The notes under the pieces were generated by a model. It was not told the origin of the DNA. It worked only from the letters and a program-made list of their open reading frames with translations, and ran no database searches. A program made the position numbers and the translations under genes. Shown piece after piece: positions 46,764 to 57,220 of a stretch of 64,000 nt of DNA (position 1 is the first letter of the stretch; the number at the start of each line of letters is the position of its first letter). The DNA is from Ligustrum vulgare. Taxonomy: Eukaryota; Streptophyta; Magnoliopsida; Lamiales; Oleaceae. The stretch lies in assembly GCA_963555705.1 (NCBI GenBank), contig OY743180.1:38100129-38164128 (forward strand). The letters are read 5' to 3'.

Positions 46764-48459
46764 AGAGTCAAGACCATTTTTTAGTTTCATGTTGTTTATG
46801 CTCTTTACAAGTTGTTTACATTTCTTTTCCGGCATGATTGTAACATCGGAAAGGATTAATGTGTGTCACTGGTAATGAATCACCAGTTGTTGTTGTGCTC
46901 TTGGAAGCATGGAACTTGGAATTAAAAGGCTTATATCACTTCTTCCTCCTTATGTGATGTTAATTGTTAACTATTTCAATGGATCTGGCAACTTTCAGCA
47001 TCTAAATCTTAAAAAAATCTACCCAATTTGTATATGCCGGCTAATTGATTTTATGTCTATGTTTTAATAATCGATTTTTATCCACCATGTAGTTAAGTGA
47101 CGGCATTTGCTGCTCAAATTCCTGTGTACACTGCCCTCTGCTTTGGATCGATTGGGTCAATAGTATCCATTGTGTAAATTGACTTGTACTCAATGCTATA
47201 CTGGAGTTACGCTTTTTATGACTTTGTTATTTAGATAAATGGAAATTCTTTAGTTTCTTGTTTCATAGATTTAGTTAGAGTTGTTATTAATGAGTCAAAA
47301 GCATCTTATCTTGTGCCAGTTTTTATTGATAAATAGTTGTTATGTTGTCTTTTGTTTGTTTGTTTATGAGTACAATTCTACATACACTTCCTTGCACCTG
47401 TGCATTTCTAGTTTCATATGCTTGTTATTGTATTACAAGATTCCTTATTATGTTACAAGATTCCTTACTTCCCGCTCTTCAAGTCACTTGGACCTTCAAT
47501 AGCTTTTGTTTCATCTTGTTCTTACATATGAGTAAGGACCCTACTCATGCAAGGGAAATTTTGGTTTTTACTTTTTAATGTTGATGTACGTGGTCCGTAA
47601 TCTTATTTTGTTTGAGTATACCTTTTCCCTGCATTTTATACTCATCTATTCTTTATAAATTTTTCTTAGATATCACGAGACTTTTTTTTAAAAATATTTT
47701 ACTATCATTGTTGATACTTAACAAGATTAAACATGAGTCTTGTTCAGCCGAAGCATATGATGATGTGGAGGAAAAAATGGCATAAGTTTTTGCATGTCAT
47801 TTTGACCTTTAGAATATGTTTTGAGATTGATTTTGTTTTGTACAGTTGAATATGTAATTTCTAATTTTATTAGTGATATAGAAATGCTAATTTTGTAAAG
47901 ATGCGTTTGTATCCAGATTCTTTTAGTTGTTGCTATATTTTTTTGTTGTGAGGATCTATGTTCATGCTTGTGGAATTCCTAATTTTATTTGTAATATAGA
48001 AATGCTAATTTTGTAAAGATGCGTTAGTTTTTGCTATACTTTTTGTTGTGAGTTTCTATATTCATGCTTATGGACTGATCTTGTAGGCATTTAATTGTAG
48101 ATAGGTCATTTGGGAATTTTAATGAGTACAAGTTTTGATTATAACGACAAATATGCAGTTACAGTTGTAGCATAAGTCACCTAAGAAGTTGTGGGAAAAA
48201 AGTTGTGTGATGGTTTCTAAAGAGTAATTAGTGACAATAAAACTTAAATTTTAGATGCTCATGAAAAAGGCAAAGAAAAACATGAAAAAACATGATGTTA
48301 TAGGAAAAAATATCTCTGATGGTCTCTAAACAGTCATACCCACTAGGTTGTGTTACTTAATCATAGCTTTTTCCCGACTTTTAACATTGTACAATTTTAA
48401 CGACCACTCAACCATATGCATGATATATACAATTGAAATAAAAAAAATGTGTACTCGAG
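46764..48459. other. Low-copy-looking sequence, possibly intronic
   Basis: T-rich DNA with no transposon signature that I recognise. It has the look of plant intron or intergenic sequence. Only one small exon-like frame is suggested (47097-47177). Confidence 0.3.
47097..47177 (+). other. Possible terminal exon fragment of a host gene
   Basis: After an AG acceptor-like site, a 26-codon hydrophobic frame ends in TAA (47175-47177) and contains AAQIPVYTALCFG. It reads like the last transmembrane segment of a membrane protein and is more codon-like than its surroundings. I do not recognise the family, and no partner exon was found. Confidence 0.2.
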
Positions 48460-49150
48460 ATATTGTTTGGGGTGTTGGAATAAATAAATACTTAATAGTT
48501 ACAACAACGCACGTATATCTTTCTAGTTATATCCTGATGGTACGTATGATGTTTACCTATAAATGAAATCAGACAGATTCTAACTTCTAAAATTAGTAAA
48601 TTTAGATACTTTTAAACAATGAGATGTTGTTTGGGGGGTGTCAAAATAGAGAAATACTTAAGTAGTTATGATAAAGGCACATATCCCATTCTTGTTATAC
48701 CGTAAGAACACATATGACGTTATGCCTATGAATGAAACTGGACAAGTTCTAACTTAAAAAAGTAGTAAATTTAGGTATTTTTGAAAAACGAGCAATTTTT
48801 TGGGATCATAACAGTACGTATGCTGCCTTAGTATACCTACAAAGGTATTGCTTTCGTTATGTGTCTAAATGGTCTAGAATGAAGTTGAAAATATGACTTA
48901 TTTAGGATGATTTTATCAAAAATATGATGTTCAATGCCGATGCAAATGATAGACAAACACTTTTAGGACCATAACGATATATCGCTTTAGTGTAAACAAA
49001 ACGTCATTGGTGCTGTTATGTGTCTAAACGGTTTGGAATGACTTCAAAGTTGACACACTAACATATTAGAGTGATTTTATAAAATAATAATAAAAAAAGA
49101 CGTTCAATGTCAATACAAACAATAGTAAAGCACTTTTAGGACCACTAATT
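48460..49150. repeat. Degenerate tandem repeats
   Basis: Two units of about 165-170 bp (48460 and 48622) share GTTGTTTGGGG..GT and TTCTAACTT..AA..TAGTAAATTTAG. Next to them, two units of about 155 bp (about 48856 and 49015) share GTTATGTGTCTAAA and CACTTTTAGGACCA. No coding potential. Confidence 0.65.
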
Positions 49151-49211
49151 AGTAGCGTGTGCGTTACACGTGACTTTGTAAATATATTATGAAATATATT
49201 TGAATGTCTTG

Positions 49212-50880
49212 TGTAACGTCCCGAGTTCCGTAAAGCCCGAGACGCCACATCGTCCTTTAAAGCTAACTTTATTGCGAAAATAAACTGAATTCTAAACGTC
49301 ATATTTATTTGAAAATCAACAAGGGGAACTTAAATTAAGCACATTTATTTAAAACATTTCATAAAATTCTAAATTTTAAATTCCTAAGTTTTGTAACGAA
49401 AAAATAAATTATCAAACTCATAAATCATTATTTTCAAAACATATAGCTTCATTATTAATTTGCCACCACTGCCTTTTTATTCACCACTATCTCCGAAATC
49501 TGCAAAAGTTGTTAAAAAAGGGGGTGAGAATTTCAAAAAAAATATTCAGTAGATTATTGCCAATAATTAATTTACAGAACAATTGAACACATATTTATGC
49601 AATCATAAAGTAACATCATCATCATCATCACCATCATCATCATATAATAGGCTTTTTAAAAAAATCATAGGGTTTGGGTAGTCTCGTCTCATGCATTAAA
49701 GCATGTAAGTCATGCATAACAACATCATTTCTCATTTTATCTCATAAGAGATATTCTTGTCTCGTCTCGTCTCATGTATCAAAGCATATAAATCACGTAA
49801 ATTCACATAATACATGCAATTATAATTTAAACTAATTAGTGGGGACGAGTCTACCTCAATTTTGCGAGTTTGAAAATAGAGCTGAAATATCACGTAAATC
49901 GTTTAAATCTCCAAATGGCTCGTCTAGCCAACAAGAAAGTTAATTTAAAATGGTATCTCAAGAATTTAAAGTTTAAAATTGAAAGATAAAGTTTAGGGAC
50001 TAAATTAAACTTTTAACATGAAAGAATTTGAAAGTATTGGGACTGAAATAAATGTTTCAAAAGTAATAGGTTGACTCTAGGATTTAAAAGTCTTTAGGGA
50101 CTGACTAATCTATTTATGAAAACATAGGGACTAATGTTTTAAAATGTCTTAAAAAACCTGAAAGATTGAATTAAATACTTTGGAAATCGGGGACTGAATA
50201 AATCATTCTTAAATCTTCACGGCTAAAATAAAATACTTTGAAACTATGGGGCTTAAAAGCAAATCTTTAAAAAATCAAAATAAAAACAAAATTATCACTC
50301 TCTCTCTCTCTCTCTCTCTCTCTCAAGACACGGCGGAACAAAGGATGGAAAAGGGGAGATGACCACTCTGAGCGACTTCTGGCGGTTTAGCCTGCGAGAC
50401 ATCGACAGTGAGAGTGGTGCGATGTTTGTGAAAAGGGAGAAACTTGGGCTCGGGTTTTTGGTGGGAAAACCAACGCAATTGCAATCAAGTTCGATGATTT
50501 TCTGGCAGTACTCCAGTCGAATTGGGTTGGTGATTGAGGTAAGTATTAGGTTTATTTTATTTCTTGGTTTTGTGTCTGTTTGGTGTTGATTATTGGGTGA
50601 AGCAGTGGCGGTCGATTGGGTGGTTTGTGGCCATTTGTGTGGGGGCTGAGTTGAAATATAGCTGATCGATGCAAAACCTTATGCTCTGGACTTCAGATCT
50701 TGATCTCGGATGAGGAAGATAATGGAGATCTGGGGTTAACAAATGAAAAGAGGAACAAAAGCTCAAGTCTCCGACTTCTTAACTTATGGTCTCAATATAG
50801 CAAGACAACATAAAGTGATAAAGTGCAATTTGGCTGTCAACAATTCTTTCTTCTAAGTTCTACCAATACACATTTTTTTT
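49212..50880 (+). repeat. Gypsy LTR-like sequence
   Basis: Starts TGTAACGTCCCGAG, the type of start seen in the solo LTR at 16064. AT-rich in the left half. A CT microsatellite lies at 50298-50324, followed by a moderately GC-rich stretch (50330-50650) with a 76-codon plus ORF that I do not regard as a gene. No clear LTR end, PBS or TSD was found, so it is a truncated piece. Confidence 0.45.
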
Positions 50881-50881
50881 C

Positions 50882-51225
50882 GAATAATGCTAAAAGCTCC
50901 CCGGGGCTTAACCCTAAGGTCGCAGGTTTAGCTCCCGAGTTTTCTCGCCTCTAGGTAGCTTACCTCTCATTCATTGGCCGGCAAGGCAGAACAACTGGCA
51001 CACACGCACGCTGATGAGTAGGACGTAAGAGAAATACCTGCAATATGATCAAATCATTAGAGCACTTCATGGTAAAATAGGCCAACCGCCTAACTGTTGC
51101 CGACTTGCCGAATCGAATGGAGAGATAAGCATTTTCACTGTGTGACATTGGTCGCAAGTGGGATCCGTCCCCTCCATGTGAGGGGGCGGTCACCCTGAAG
51201 AGATTGTAGCATAGTCCTTTTTTTC
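50882..51225 (+). mobile_element. Possible tRNA-derived SINE
   Basis: A string GGTCGCAGGTTTAGCTCC (about 50918-50935) contains a B-box-like GGTTTAGCTCC. A GCTAAAAGCTCCCCGGGG region upstream could be a decayed A box. The unit ends in a T-run at about 51217-51225. No TSD was identified, so the call is weak. Confidence 0.35.
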
Positions 51226-51328
51226 TCAGTGGAAAGTCACTTCACTACCCCTTTACTTGTACCACACTCAAAATCAAAGGCTATCCTTCATTCATGGGAT
51301 GGTCTACACCTACAACATTCTTATTGGT

Positions 51329-51459
51329 TGTAACATTTAACATTTTGTTTTCCTTTTACATTTAACAATTATTGTATAAAATGCATAAACTGTAATAAAA
51401 TATATGATTCAATACAAAAGAATCAATTTTAATATCTCTGCAATTACATTCCATTTACA
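51329..51459 (+). repeat. Possible 5' LTR of copia A
   Basis: A short TGTAACATTT...CCATTTACA unit of about 131 bp precedes a PBS-like string by 10 bases. Length and position fit a small copia LTR. The partner LTR would lie beyond the CACTA insertion, outside the window. Confidence 0.4.
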
Positions 51460-51469
51460 ATTATTTTCT

Positions 51470-51482
51470 TTGTATCAGAGCC
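51470..51482 (+). promoter_or_regulatory. Primer binding site of copia A (tRNA-Met)
   Basis: TTGTATCAGAGCC, one mismatch to the standard TGGTATCAGAGCC, located nine bases before the gag ATG. Confidence 0.7.
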
Positions 51483-51490
51483 TCTTTCCA

Positions 51491-52316
51491 ATGGCTACTA
51501 TCAACAATTCTAACTCACAAACTTCATCAACCATCTCCACTCCTTCATTGCTGGGAGGACCTAGTGGAGGCTCACCTTTCATCAACTTTTCACAAATCCC
51601 TACAATCAAGTTAGACAAAAACAACTTTATACTGTGGAAGAACATGATAATGCCAATAGTAAAAGGTCACAACCTTGAAGGCTTCCTACTTGGAACTATT
51701 CCATGCCCAGCAGAATTCCTTCCACAGGAACCTGTCACCCCTACTGATGGAGGTGAAGTCACGACCATCACTGATGGTCAGGTTCAAAATCCTGAATACA
51801 AGAAATGGGTTTCTACTGACCAGCTCCTAATAGGCTGGCTCTATTCAACAATGACACTTGAGATTGCTATCAGGGTCATGGGATCTACATCTTCCTATAA
51901 ACTATGGAATGAAGTCCTTGAAATTTTTGCAGTGATGAATAGATCTAGAGTTATCTTCTTAATGGCCCAACTACAGAAAACCAGAAACGGTAACATGAGT
52001 ATTGATAGCTATCTTCCAACTATCAAACAGTTGGCAGACAACTTGGAAGTGGCTGGAAAGACTATCCCTCATATTGATTTGGTGTCACAAGTCCTAGCAG
52101 GTCTGGATGAAGATTACACCCCTATTGTGGTTCAGATAAACAGTAGAGAAAGCATTTCTTAGGGTGAACTGCAAGCTATACTCATGACATATGAGAGCAG
52201 AATCGAGCATCTGAACTTTGTCAAAGATGGAATGGGTTCTATCAACCTATCTCAAACATCACAAAACTCTTTTCACAGACCTACTGCTACTATTTTCACT
52301 AGAGGGGAAGATCTAA
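51491..52316 (+). pseudogene. gag: Copia A Gag, N-terminal part
   Basis: Translation probably begins at the ATG at 51491, directly after the PBS (the longer upstream frame runs into the LTR). The frame shows the copia gag pattern: IPTIKLDKNNFILWKNMIMP, KGHNLEGFLLGT, STDQLLIGWLYSTM, MAQLQKTRNGNMSIDSYL and VLAGLDEDY. A TAG at 52160-52162 probably replaces a Trp, because the same frame continues with GELQAILMTYESRIEHLN. At 52316 it is cut by the Harbinger element and continues at 56429. Confidence 0.88.
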
Positions 52317-52772
52317 GAGCATCTCCAACCGAGCGGCAATTTGCAGTTCATCCCCAAATTGAAGTGAATTATCATCTCCAACCGTGCGCTATATGGGTCT
52401 GTAAAATGGAGTGATGAACAGTGGCACGCCATATATGGCGTGCCACTGTTCATTTGGAGTTTCAACTTCAATTTTTTTTTTCCAATTTTATCCTTTATTT
52501 TGTACATTAAAATTGTTTTTTCCTTCTATATCCATAGATCAATTTTTTGTTATTATTTTGTTTGGTTAAAATTTATTTATATTCTTTGTTATTGGTTATT
52601 ATTTTTATTAACATAATGAATTAATTTAATCTAATATAAATAACAATTAATGATAATATTAAATAAAATTGCCGATGATTAAAAATAAAAAGTTACATAC
52701 TAGATGAACATAAAATTACGAGACGATAACTAAACATGACATGATAAAATACGACAAGTAAATTACGAGAAT

Positions 52773-53814
52773 TTAATAATCTGGTAAATCATTTCCAGAT
52801 CCTCCTAGACCATCAAAATATTGACTGAATGGAGTTGAACTATTTTGAGATTCCTTGCTTCTTTGCTGAGATCGTTTTTCCATAATTCGCAGTTGTTCGC
52901 TTCGAATAAACTCACGTAGACTTGGATCTGGTATGGAGTCTAAGTCTTTCAATAAAATTTTATTCTCTTCACGAAATTCTGCAACGGCTACTTTTTTCGA
53001 CTCAGTTTCAGCTCGAAGCATATGAATTTCATAAATTTTTTGCCTATCATCGCTTCCTTTCTTTAGAATCTGAGTGATTTCTCGATTATTCTCTGCAATT
53101 GATTGAATCATACCTGAAGATTCGTCATCATTCTTTCTTTTTCCTTTTGCTTTTTTGACCCCAATGGGTCGCTGGACAGAACCGCCACTATTATCTTCAT
53201 CTAGATGAAGAGAAAACGATGATAATCCAGGAGATGCAGGTGTTGGATGAACGGAAGTGGGAGACTCTGATTGTGACGATGCAAAATTTCCACTATCCAT
53301 TTGAAAGTGTGGTAATGTTGTACTAATATCGTTAGTAAACTTTTCAATATCTTTCAGGATGTACCAGACATGATCAAACTTGAAACCTTTCTTCTCACCC
53401 TTGTCTTGTGCAAACAATATTTTTGCTCGATCCATCTGCAAGATTGTGGAAAATAATTAAGTTTCTGAGCTCATTCAACATAGAATTGTGAAATAAAATA
53501 TTATATATAATACTCACAATATCCTGTTCGGATGCACCACTTGGATTAAGAAGTTCCACCTGTCGAACGCATCCCCTCAACTTAGCAACAGCAGTTAAAA
53601 TAACAGACATTCGAGATTGTAAAGACCTCAGGGGTCGACTTTGAGTGATATATTCTGGTTTGGAGGTGTTATAGCTAGACTCAACTCGAGACCAGAATTT
53701 ATCCTTCGATTGGTTAATACCGACAATTGGATTTTGAGAAATATCAAGCCAAATATGACATAAGTGTTTGTCTTCTTCATTTGAGTATGACGCACTACGT
53801 TTGTTTGAAGTCAT
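52773..53814 (-). CDS. Harbinger Myb-like protein (two exons)
   Basis: This is the second protein of PIF/Harbinger elements, which in studied members binds DNA and brings the transposase to the nucleus. Exon 1 (53814-53518) encodes the Myb/SANT-like region: SYSNEEDKHLCHIWLDIS, FWSRVESSYN and CVRQVELLNPSGASEQD. Exon 2 (53435-52773) encodes MDRAKILFAQDKGEKKGFKFDHVWYILKDIEKF, the start of the NAM-associated C-terminal domain, then a basic IGVKKAKGKRK stretch and a helical tail. The 82-bp intron (53436-53517) has GTGAGT and TTGCAG borders, and joining the exons gives the usual family sequence across the junction. The product is about 319 residues with no stop. A TATA box (CTATAAATA on minus, near 53895-53904) lies about 80 bases before the ATG. 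Confidence 0.88.
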
Positions 53815-53907
53815 TGTGAAGAGATTTCGTAGAGTATGATAGATGGCTTTGCAAGAAGTTAAGTGTGAGATAAAATGTAAAACTTCATACCATATTTATA
53901 GACAAGA

Positions 53908-54594
53908 TAAAGGTGTGAGATTCAAATCCAACGACTCCAAGCTAAAGAATTTCATCCAACGGCTAGGTATTGGTTTCTTTGATTATGATGTGACAACTCG
54001 AAGTGTACAAGATAAAGGGGTGAGATTCAAATCCAACGACTCCAAGCTAAAGAATTTCATCCAACGGCTAGGTATTGGTTTCTTTGATTATGATGTGACA
54101 ACTCGAAGTGTACAAGATAAAGGGGTGAGATTCAAATCCAACGACTCCAAGCTAAAGAATTTCATCCAACGGCTAGGTAGTGGTTTCTTTGATTATGATG
54201 TGACAGTCGAAGTGTACAAGATAAAGGGGTGAGATTCAAATCCAACGACTCCAAGCTAAAGAATTTCATCCAACGGCTAGGTAGTGGTTTCTTTGATTAT
54301 GATGTGACAAGTCAAAGTGTACAAGATAAAGGGGTGAGATTCAAATCCAACGACTCCAAGCTAAAGAATTTCATCCAACGGCTAGGTAGTGGTTTCTTTG
54401 ATTATGATGTGACAAGTCGAAGTGTACAAGATAAAGGGGTGAGATTCAAATCCAACGACTCCAAGCTAAAGAATTTCATCCAACGGCTAGGTAGTGGTTT
54501 CTTTAATTATGATGTGACAAGTCGAAGTGTACAAGATAAAGGTGTGAGATTCAAATCCAACGATTCCAATCTAAAGAATCCATCCAACAGCTAA
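53908..54594. repeat. 105-bp tandem repeat array in the Harbinger element
   Basis: Seven units, the last partial. TGAGATTCAAATCCAACGA recurs at 53916, 54021, 54126, 54230, 54335, 54440 and 54545, so every step is 105 bp except one of 104. The period is a multiple of three, which keeps chance frames open (129 and 121 codons); these are not proteins. The array fills the promoter region between the two divergent genes. Confidence 0.95.
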
Positions 54595-54621
54595 GATGTA
54601 AATGAAATCATTATTGGACGA

Positions 54622-54631
54622 CTATATAAGA
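54622..54631 (+). promoter_or_regulatory. TATA box of the Harbinger transposase gene
   Basis: ACTATATAAG lies about 55 bases upstream of the transposase ATG at 54683, between the repeat array and the gene. Confidence 0.7.
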
Positions 54632-54682
54632 GGCTAGGTTGTGCTCAAATGAATTCATCAAATTTCATATTTGAAGTAAGAA

Positions 54683-56050
54683 ATGAATCTCAATATTGGA
54701 GGTCCATCTAACTATTCATCTTCTACTTCGTCTTCTCTTTCTGATGGAGATGATGACAGAGATCAACAACTGACTCTTCATCTGGAAGCAATTGATACAC
54801 AAGAAGAACTGATATCTCGTTTGTATCACAACAACAACGTCGTCATCTCTCACTTCCTTGATCAGCAACGAAACAACCCAACTCATGGAGGCTCAATACC
54901 TGGTCATGTCGTTATCAACTGCGATCGAGCTACTGCTGATGCGAACCTTTTTAAAGACTATTTTGCCGAAAACCCACTTTTTGGCGAATTGTTGTTTCGC
55001 CGACGATATCGAATGTCACGAAGCTTATTCTTACGTATACTTCAGGCAGTCCAATCACATGACAACTACTTCGTACAGAAGAGAGACGGGCTTGGTAGAC
55101 TGGGTTTATCTGCTCTACAAAAGATTACAGCTGTGATGAGGATGTTGGCATATGGTATTGCAGCAGATGCAACTGATGAGTACGTCAAAATAGGAGAATC
55201 CACTGTAATTGAAAGTTTGAAGAGATTTTGTCGGGCAATTGTAGAGATATTCAGTCAACAATATCTTAGATCGCCAAACGCTAATGACATTGCGAGGTTA
55301 CTCCATATTGGTGAACAACGTGGTTTTCCAGGCATGTTGGGTAGCCTAGATTGTATGCATTGGAAGTGGAAAAATTGTCCAACAGCTTGGGCGGGACAAT
55401 ATACAGGTCGTAGTGGATCCCCAACAATTATTCTAGAGGCGGTTGCTGATTATGATTTATGGATATGGCATGCACATTTTGGTTTGCCAGGATCTAACAA
55501 TGACATCAATGTGTTGGAGGCATCCCACTTGTTTGCAAACCTCGCTAAAGGTATAGCTCCTCCCGCTAATTACATCATTCAAGGAAAAGAATATGACATG
55601 GGTTACTATTTAGCTGATAGCATATACCCGAAATGGTCTACCCTCGTGCAAACAATTCATGATCCACAAGGTCCAAAGAAAAAGTATTTTGCAGCACGAC
55701 AAGAAAGTTGTAGAAAAGACGTCGAACGAGCATTTGGCGTTCTTCAACAGCGATTTGCGATAGTCGCTGGACCGGCACGATTTTGGTCCAAACATGTATT
55801 AAATGATATAATGACTGCGTGCATTATTATGCACAACATGATTATCGAGGATGAACGTGATCTTCAAGCGCCTATCGGAGTTTTTAAAGAAGGACCCCCT
55901 CCTACAGTTGAGATGGTTGTAGATGAAAATGTTCGATTTCAAGAATTTCTTGCTCAACATAGACGAATTAAAGATAAAGAATCTCACATAGCACTTCGAA
56001 ATGCATTAATTGATCATTTGTGGGATAAATATACTAATTCCGAGAATTAG
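54683..56050 (+). CDS. PIF/Harbinger DDE transposase
   Basis: 455 codons, uninterrupted. It catalyses excision and integration at TAA/TTA sites. The N-terminus is acidic and Ser-rich. RYRMSRSLFLRIL (about 109-120) begins the helical region common to plant PIF transposases. Catalytic residues are readable: D223 in GSLDCMHW, D274 in PGSNNDINV and E348 in KDVERAFGVLQQRF. MHNMIIEDE marks the end of the catalytic domain. Length and domain content fit full-length plant Harbinger transposases. The start is the first ATG after the TATA box. Nothing suggests inactivation, though expression cannot be judged from sequence. Domesticated relatives (ALP1-like) lack the intact TIR setting seen here. Confidence 0.95.
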   Translation: MNLNIGGPSNYSSSTSSSLSDGDDDRDQQLTLHLEAIDTQEELISRLYHNNNVVISHFLDQQRNNPTHGGSIPGHVVINCDRATADANLFKDYFAENPLFGELLFRRRYRMSRSLFLRILQAVQSHDNYFVQKRDGLGRLGLSALQKITAVMRMLAYGIAADATDEYVKIGESTVIESLKRFCRAIVEIFSQQYLRSPNANDIARLLHIGEQRGFPGMLGSLDCMHWKWKNCPTAWAGQYTGRSGSPTIILEAVADYDLWIWHAHFGLPGSNNDINVLEASHLFANLAKGIAPPANYIIQGKEYDMGYYLADSIYPKWSTLVQTIHDPQGPKKKYFAARQESCRKDVERAFGVLQQRFAIVAGPARFWSKHVLNDIMTACIIMHNMIIEDERDLQAPIGVFKEGPPPTVEMVVDENVRFQEFLAQHRRIKDKESHIALRNALIDHLWDKYTNSEN

Positions 56051-56428
56051 TATACAAGATTTAGGTTCATCCTATTTGTATTGTGCGACTGTTTTCACGT
56101 TATATGTAACGTTTTTAAGTCGTATGGTTATCTTGTTAATTGTGATATTAATATTAATGTCCTTTTTTAATAAACGTAATATTCTCGATAATTATTTTAA
56201 ATTATAAATTTATAAAATTTAAGTAGTAGTAAAATATATAATTAAATATTTTTCGAATTAATTTAATTGTTGAGAATTGAAAATAATAAGAGATTATAAA
56301 CTTTACTGTTCATTTGGTGTAAGATTTAGAGTTCTGGGTTGGAGATGACTTTGCTGGATAGTGCAAAATTACACTATTTTAGTGTAAATTTACTCCAAAA
56401 TGGAGTAAATGGGTTGGAGATGCCCTAA

Positions 56429-57063
56429 CAACTATGGTAGAGGAATTAGGGGAGGAAGAACTAGAGGCAGATGGGGCAGAACTCCAGACTCAAGAGAAAA
56501 ATGTCAAATCTGTGGTTTAAACAACCATTTAGTTGCAGATTACTTCAACAGATCTGATGACAGGTAAATGGGTTCAAAACCAGATCACCTGAAATCACCT
56601 ACAAATCAAAGTCCAACAGCCTTTGTGGCCTCACCAGAAACTGTTGTTGACCCTGGATGGTATGCTAGTTCTGGAGCCAGCAACCATGTCACTAAAAACA
56701 AAGAAAAACTGGGTGAAGCACGTGAATACTCTGGTAAGTTTAAATTATTAGTTGGAAATGTAATATGCTAGATATCACACATGTTGGGAAATCTGAAATG
56801 AAAACACAGGAAAACAAATCTCTCATACTTAAAGACATGTTAGTTGTTCCAAAAATCAAGAAAGATTTAATCAGTGTATCTAAGTTAATTGGAGAAAACA
56901 ATGTTTTTCTGGAATTTCATGATGACTATTTTGTTGTCAAGGACAAGGAAACCCAAACTATACTGCTGCAGGGGAGAACTAAGGAAGGTCCGTACTAGTT
57001 TCAACCCACAACTCAAGACAAACACAACTACTTCATCAATCCTCCAAAGACTCAAGACAAGAC
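56429..57063 (+). pseudogene. pol: Copia A: Gag zinc knuckle and protease
   Basis: Continues copia A after the Harbinger element. A Gly/Arg-rich stretch leads to the knuckle CQICGLNNHLVADY, whose last Cys is replaced by Tyr. A stop follows, then the protease region with WYASSGASNHVT, where the catalytic Asp of DSG is replaced by Ser. A shift at about 56765 leads to ITHVGKSEMK, KSLILKDMLVVPKIKKDLIS and KEGPY. Broken by several mutations, then cut by copia B. Confidence 0.85.
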
Positions 57064-57208
57064 TGTTGTAATATATATATAGTTGTTTTATTATTGTAAT
57101 AGATAGGGACTAAGTAGGCATAGTTTAATAGTTGAACTTTAGTTGAACTTTGTATATATTTCTTTCATGTTGGAATGGAGAAGACTAGATTTACCCTCAA
57201 CATTTACA
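57064..57208 (+). repeat. 5' LTR of copia B
   Basis: 145 bp, TGTTGTAATATA...CAACATTTACA. Confidence 0.95.
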
Positions 57209-57220
57209 TGGTATCAGAGC
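57209..57220 (+). promoter_or_regulatory. Primer binding site of copia B (tRNA-Met)
   Basis: TGGTATCAGAGC directly abuts the LTR. Confidence 0.95.

Larger units (their letters stand above)
52317..56425 (+). mobile_element. PIF/Harbinger DNA transposon, structurally complete
   Basis: 4109 bp. The ends are GAGCATCTCCAACC on the left and, reverse-complemented, GGGCATCTCCAACCC on the right. The flanking TSD is TAA (52314-52316 and 56426-56428). It carries the two genes expected for an autonomous element, a Myb-like protein (minus) and a DDE transposase (plus), in divergent orientation with a 105-bp repeat array between them. Both genes are free of stops. It is inserted in copia A gag. Confidence 0.92.

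Noticed and set aside
50359..50589. 76-codon plus ORF with a GTAAGT nearby, considered as a first exon
   Set aside because: It lies in an LTR-like stretch, has no recognisable domain and no partner exon.
53843..54594. Two long plus-strand ORFs (129 and 121 codons) in the 105-bp array
   Set aside because: They are open only because the repeat unit is 35 codons long. The array lies in the promoter region between two real genes and encodes no domain.
53908..54594. CRISPR-like array
   Set aside because: The units are contiguous 105-bp tandem repeats without spacers, in plant DNA inside a DNA transposon.
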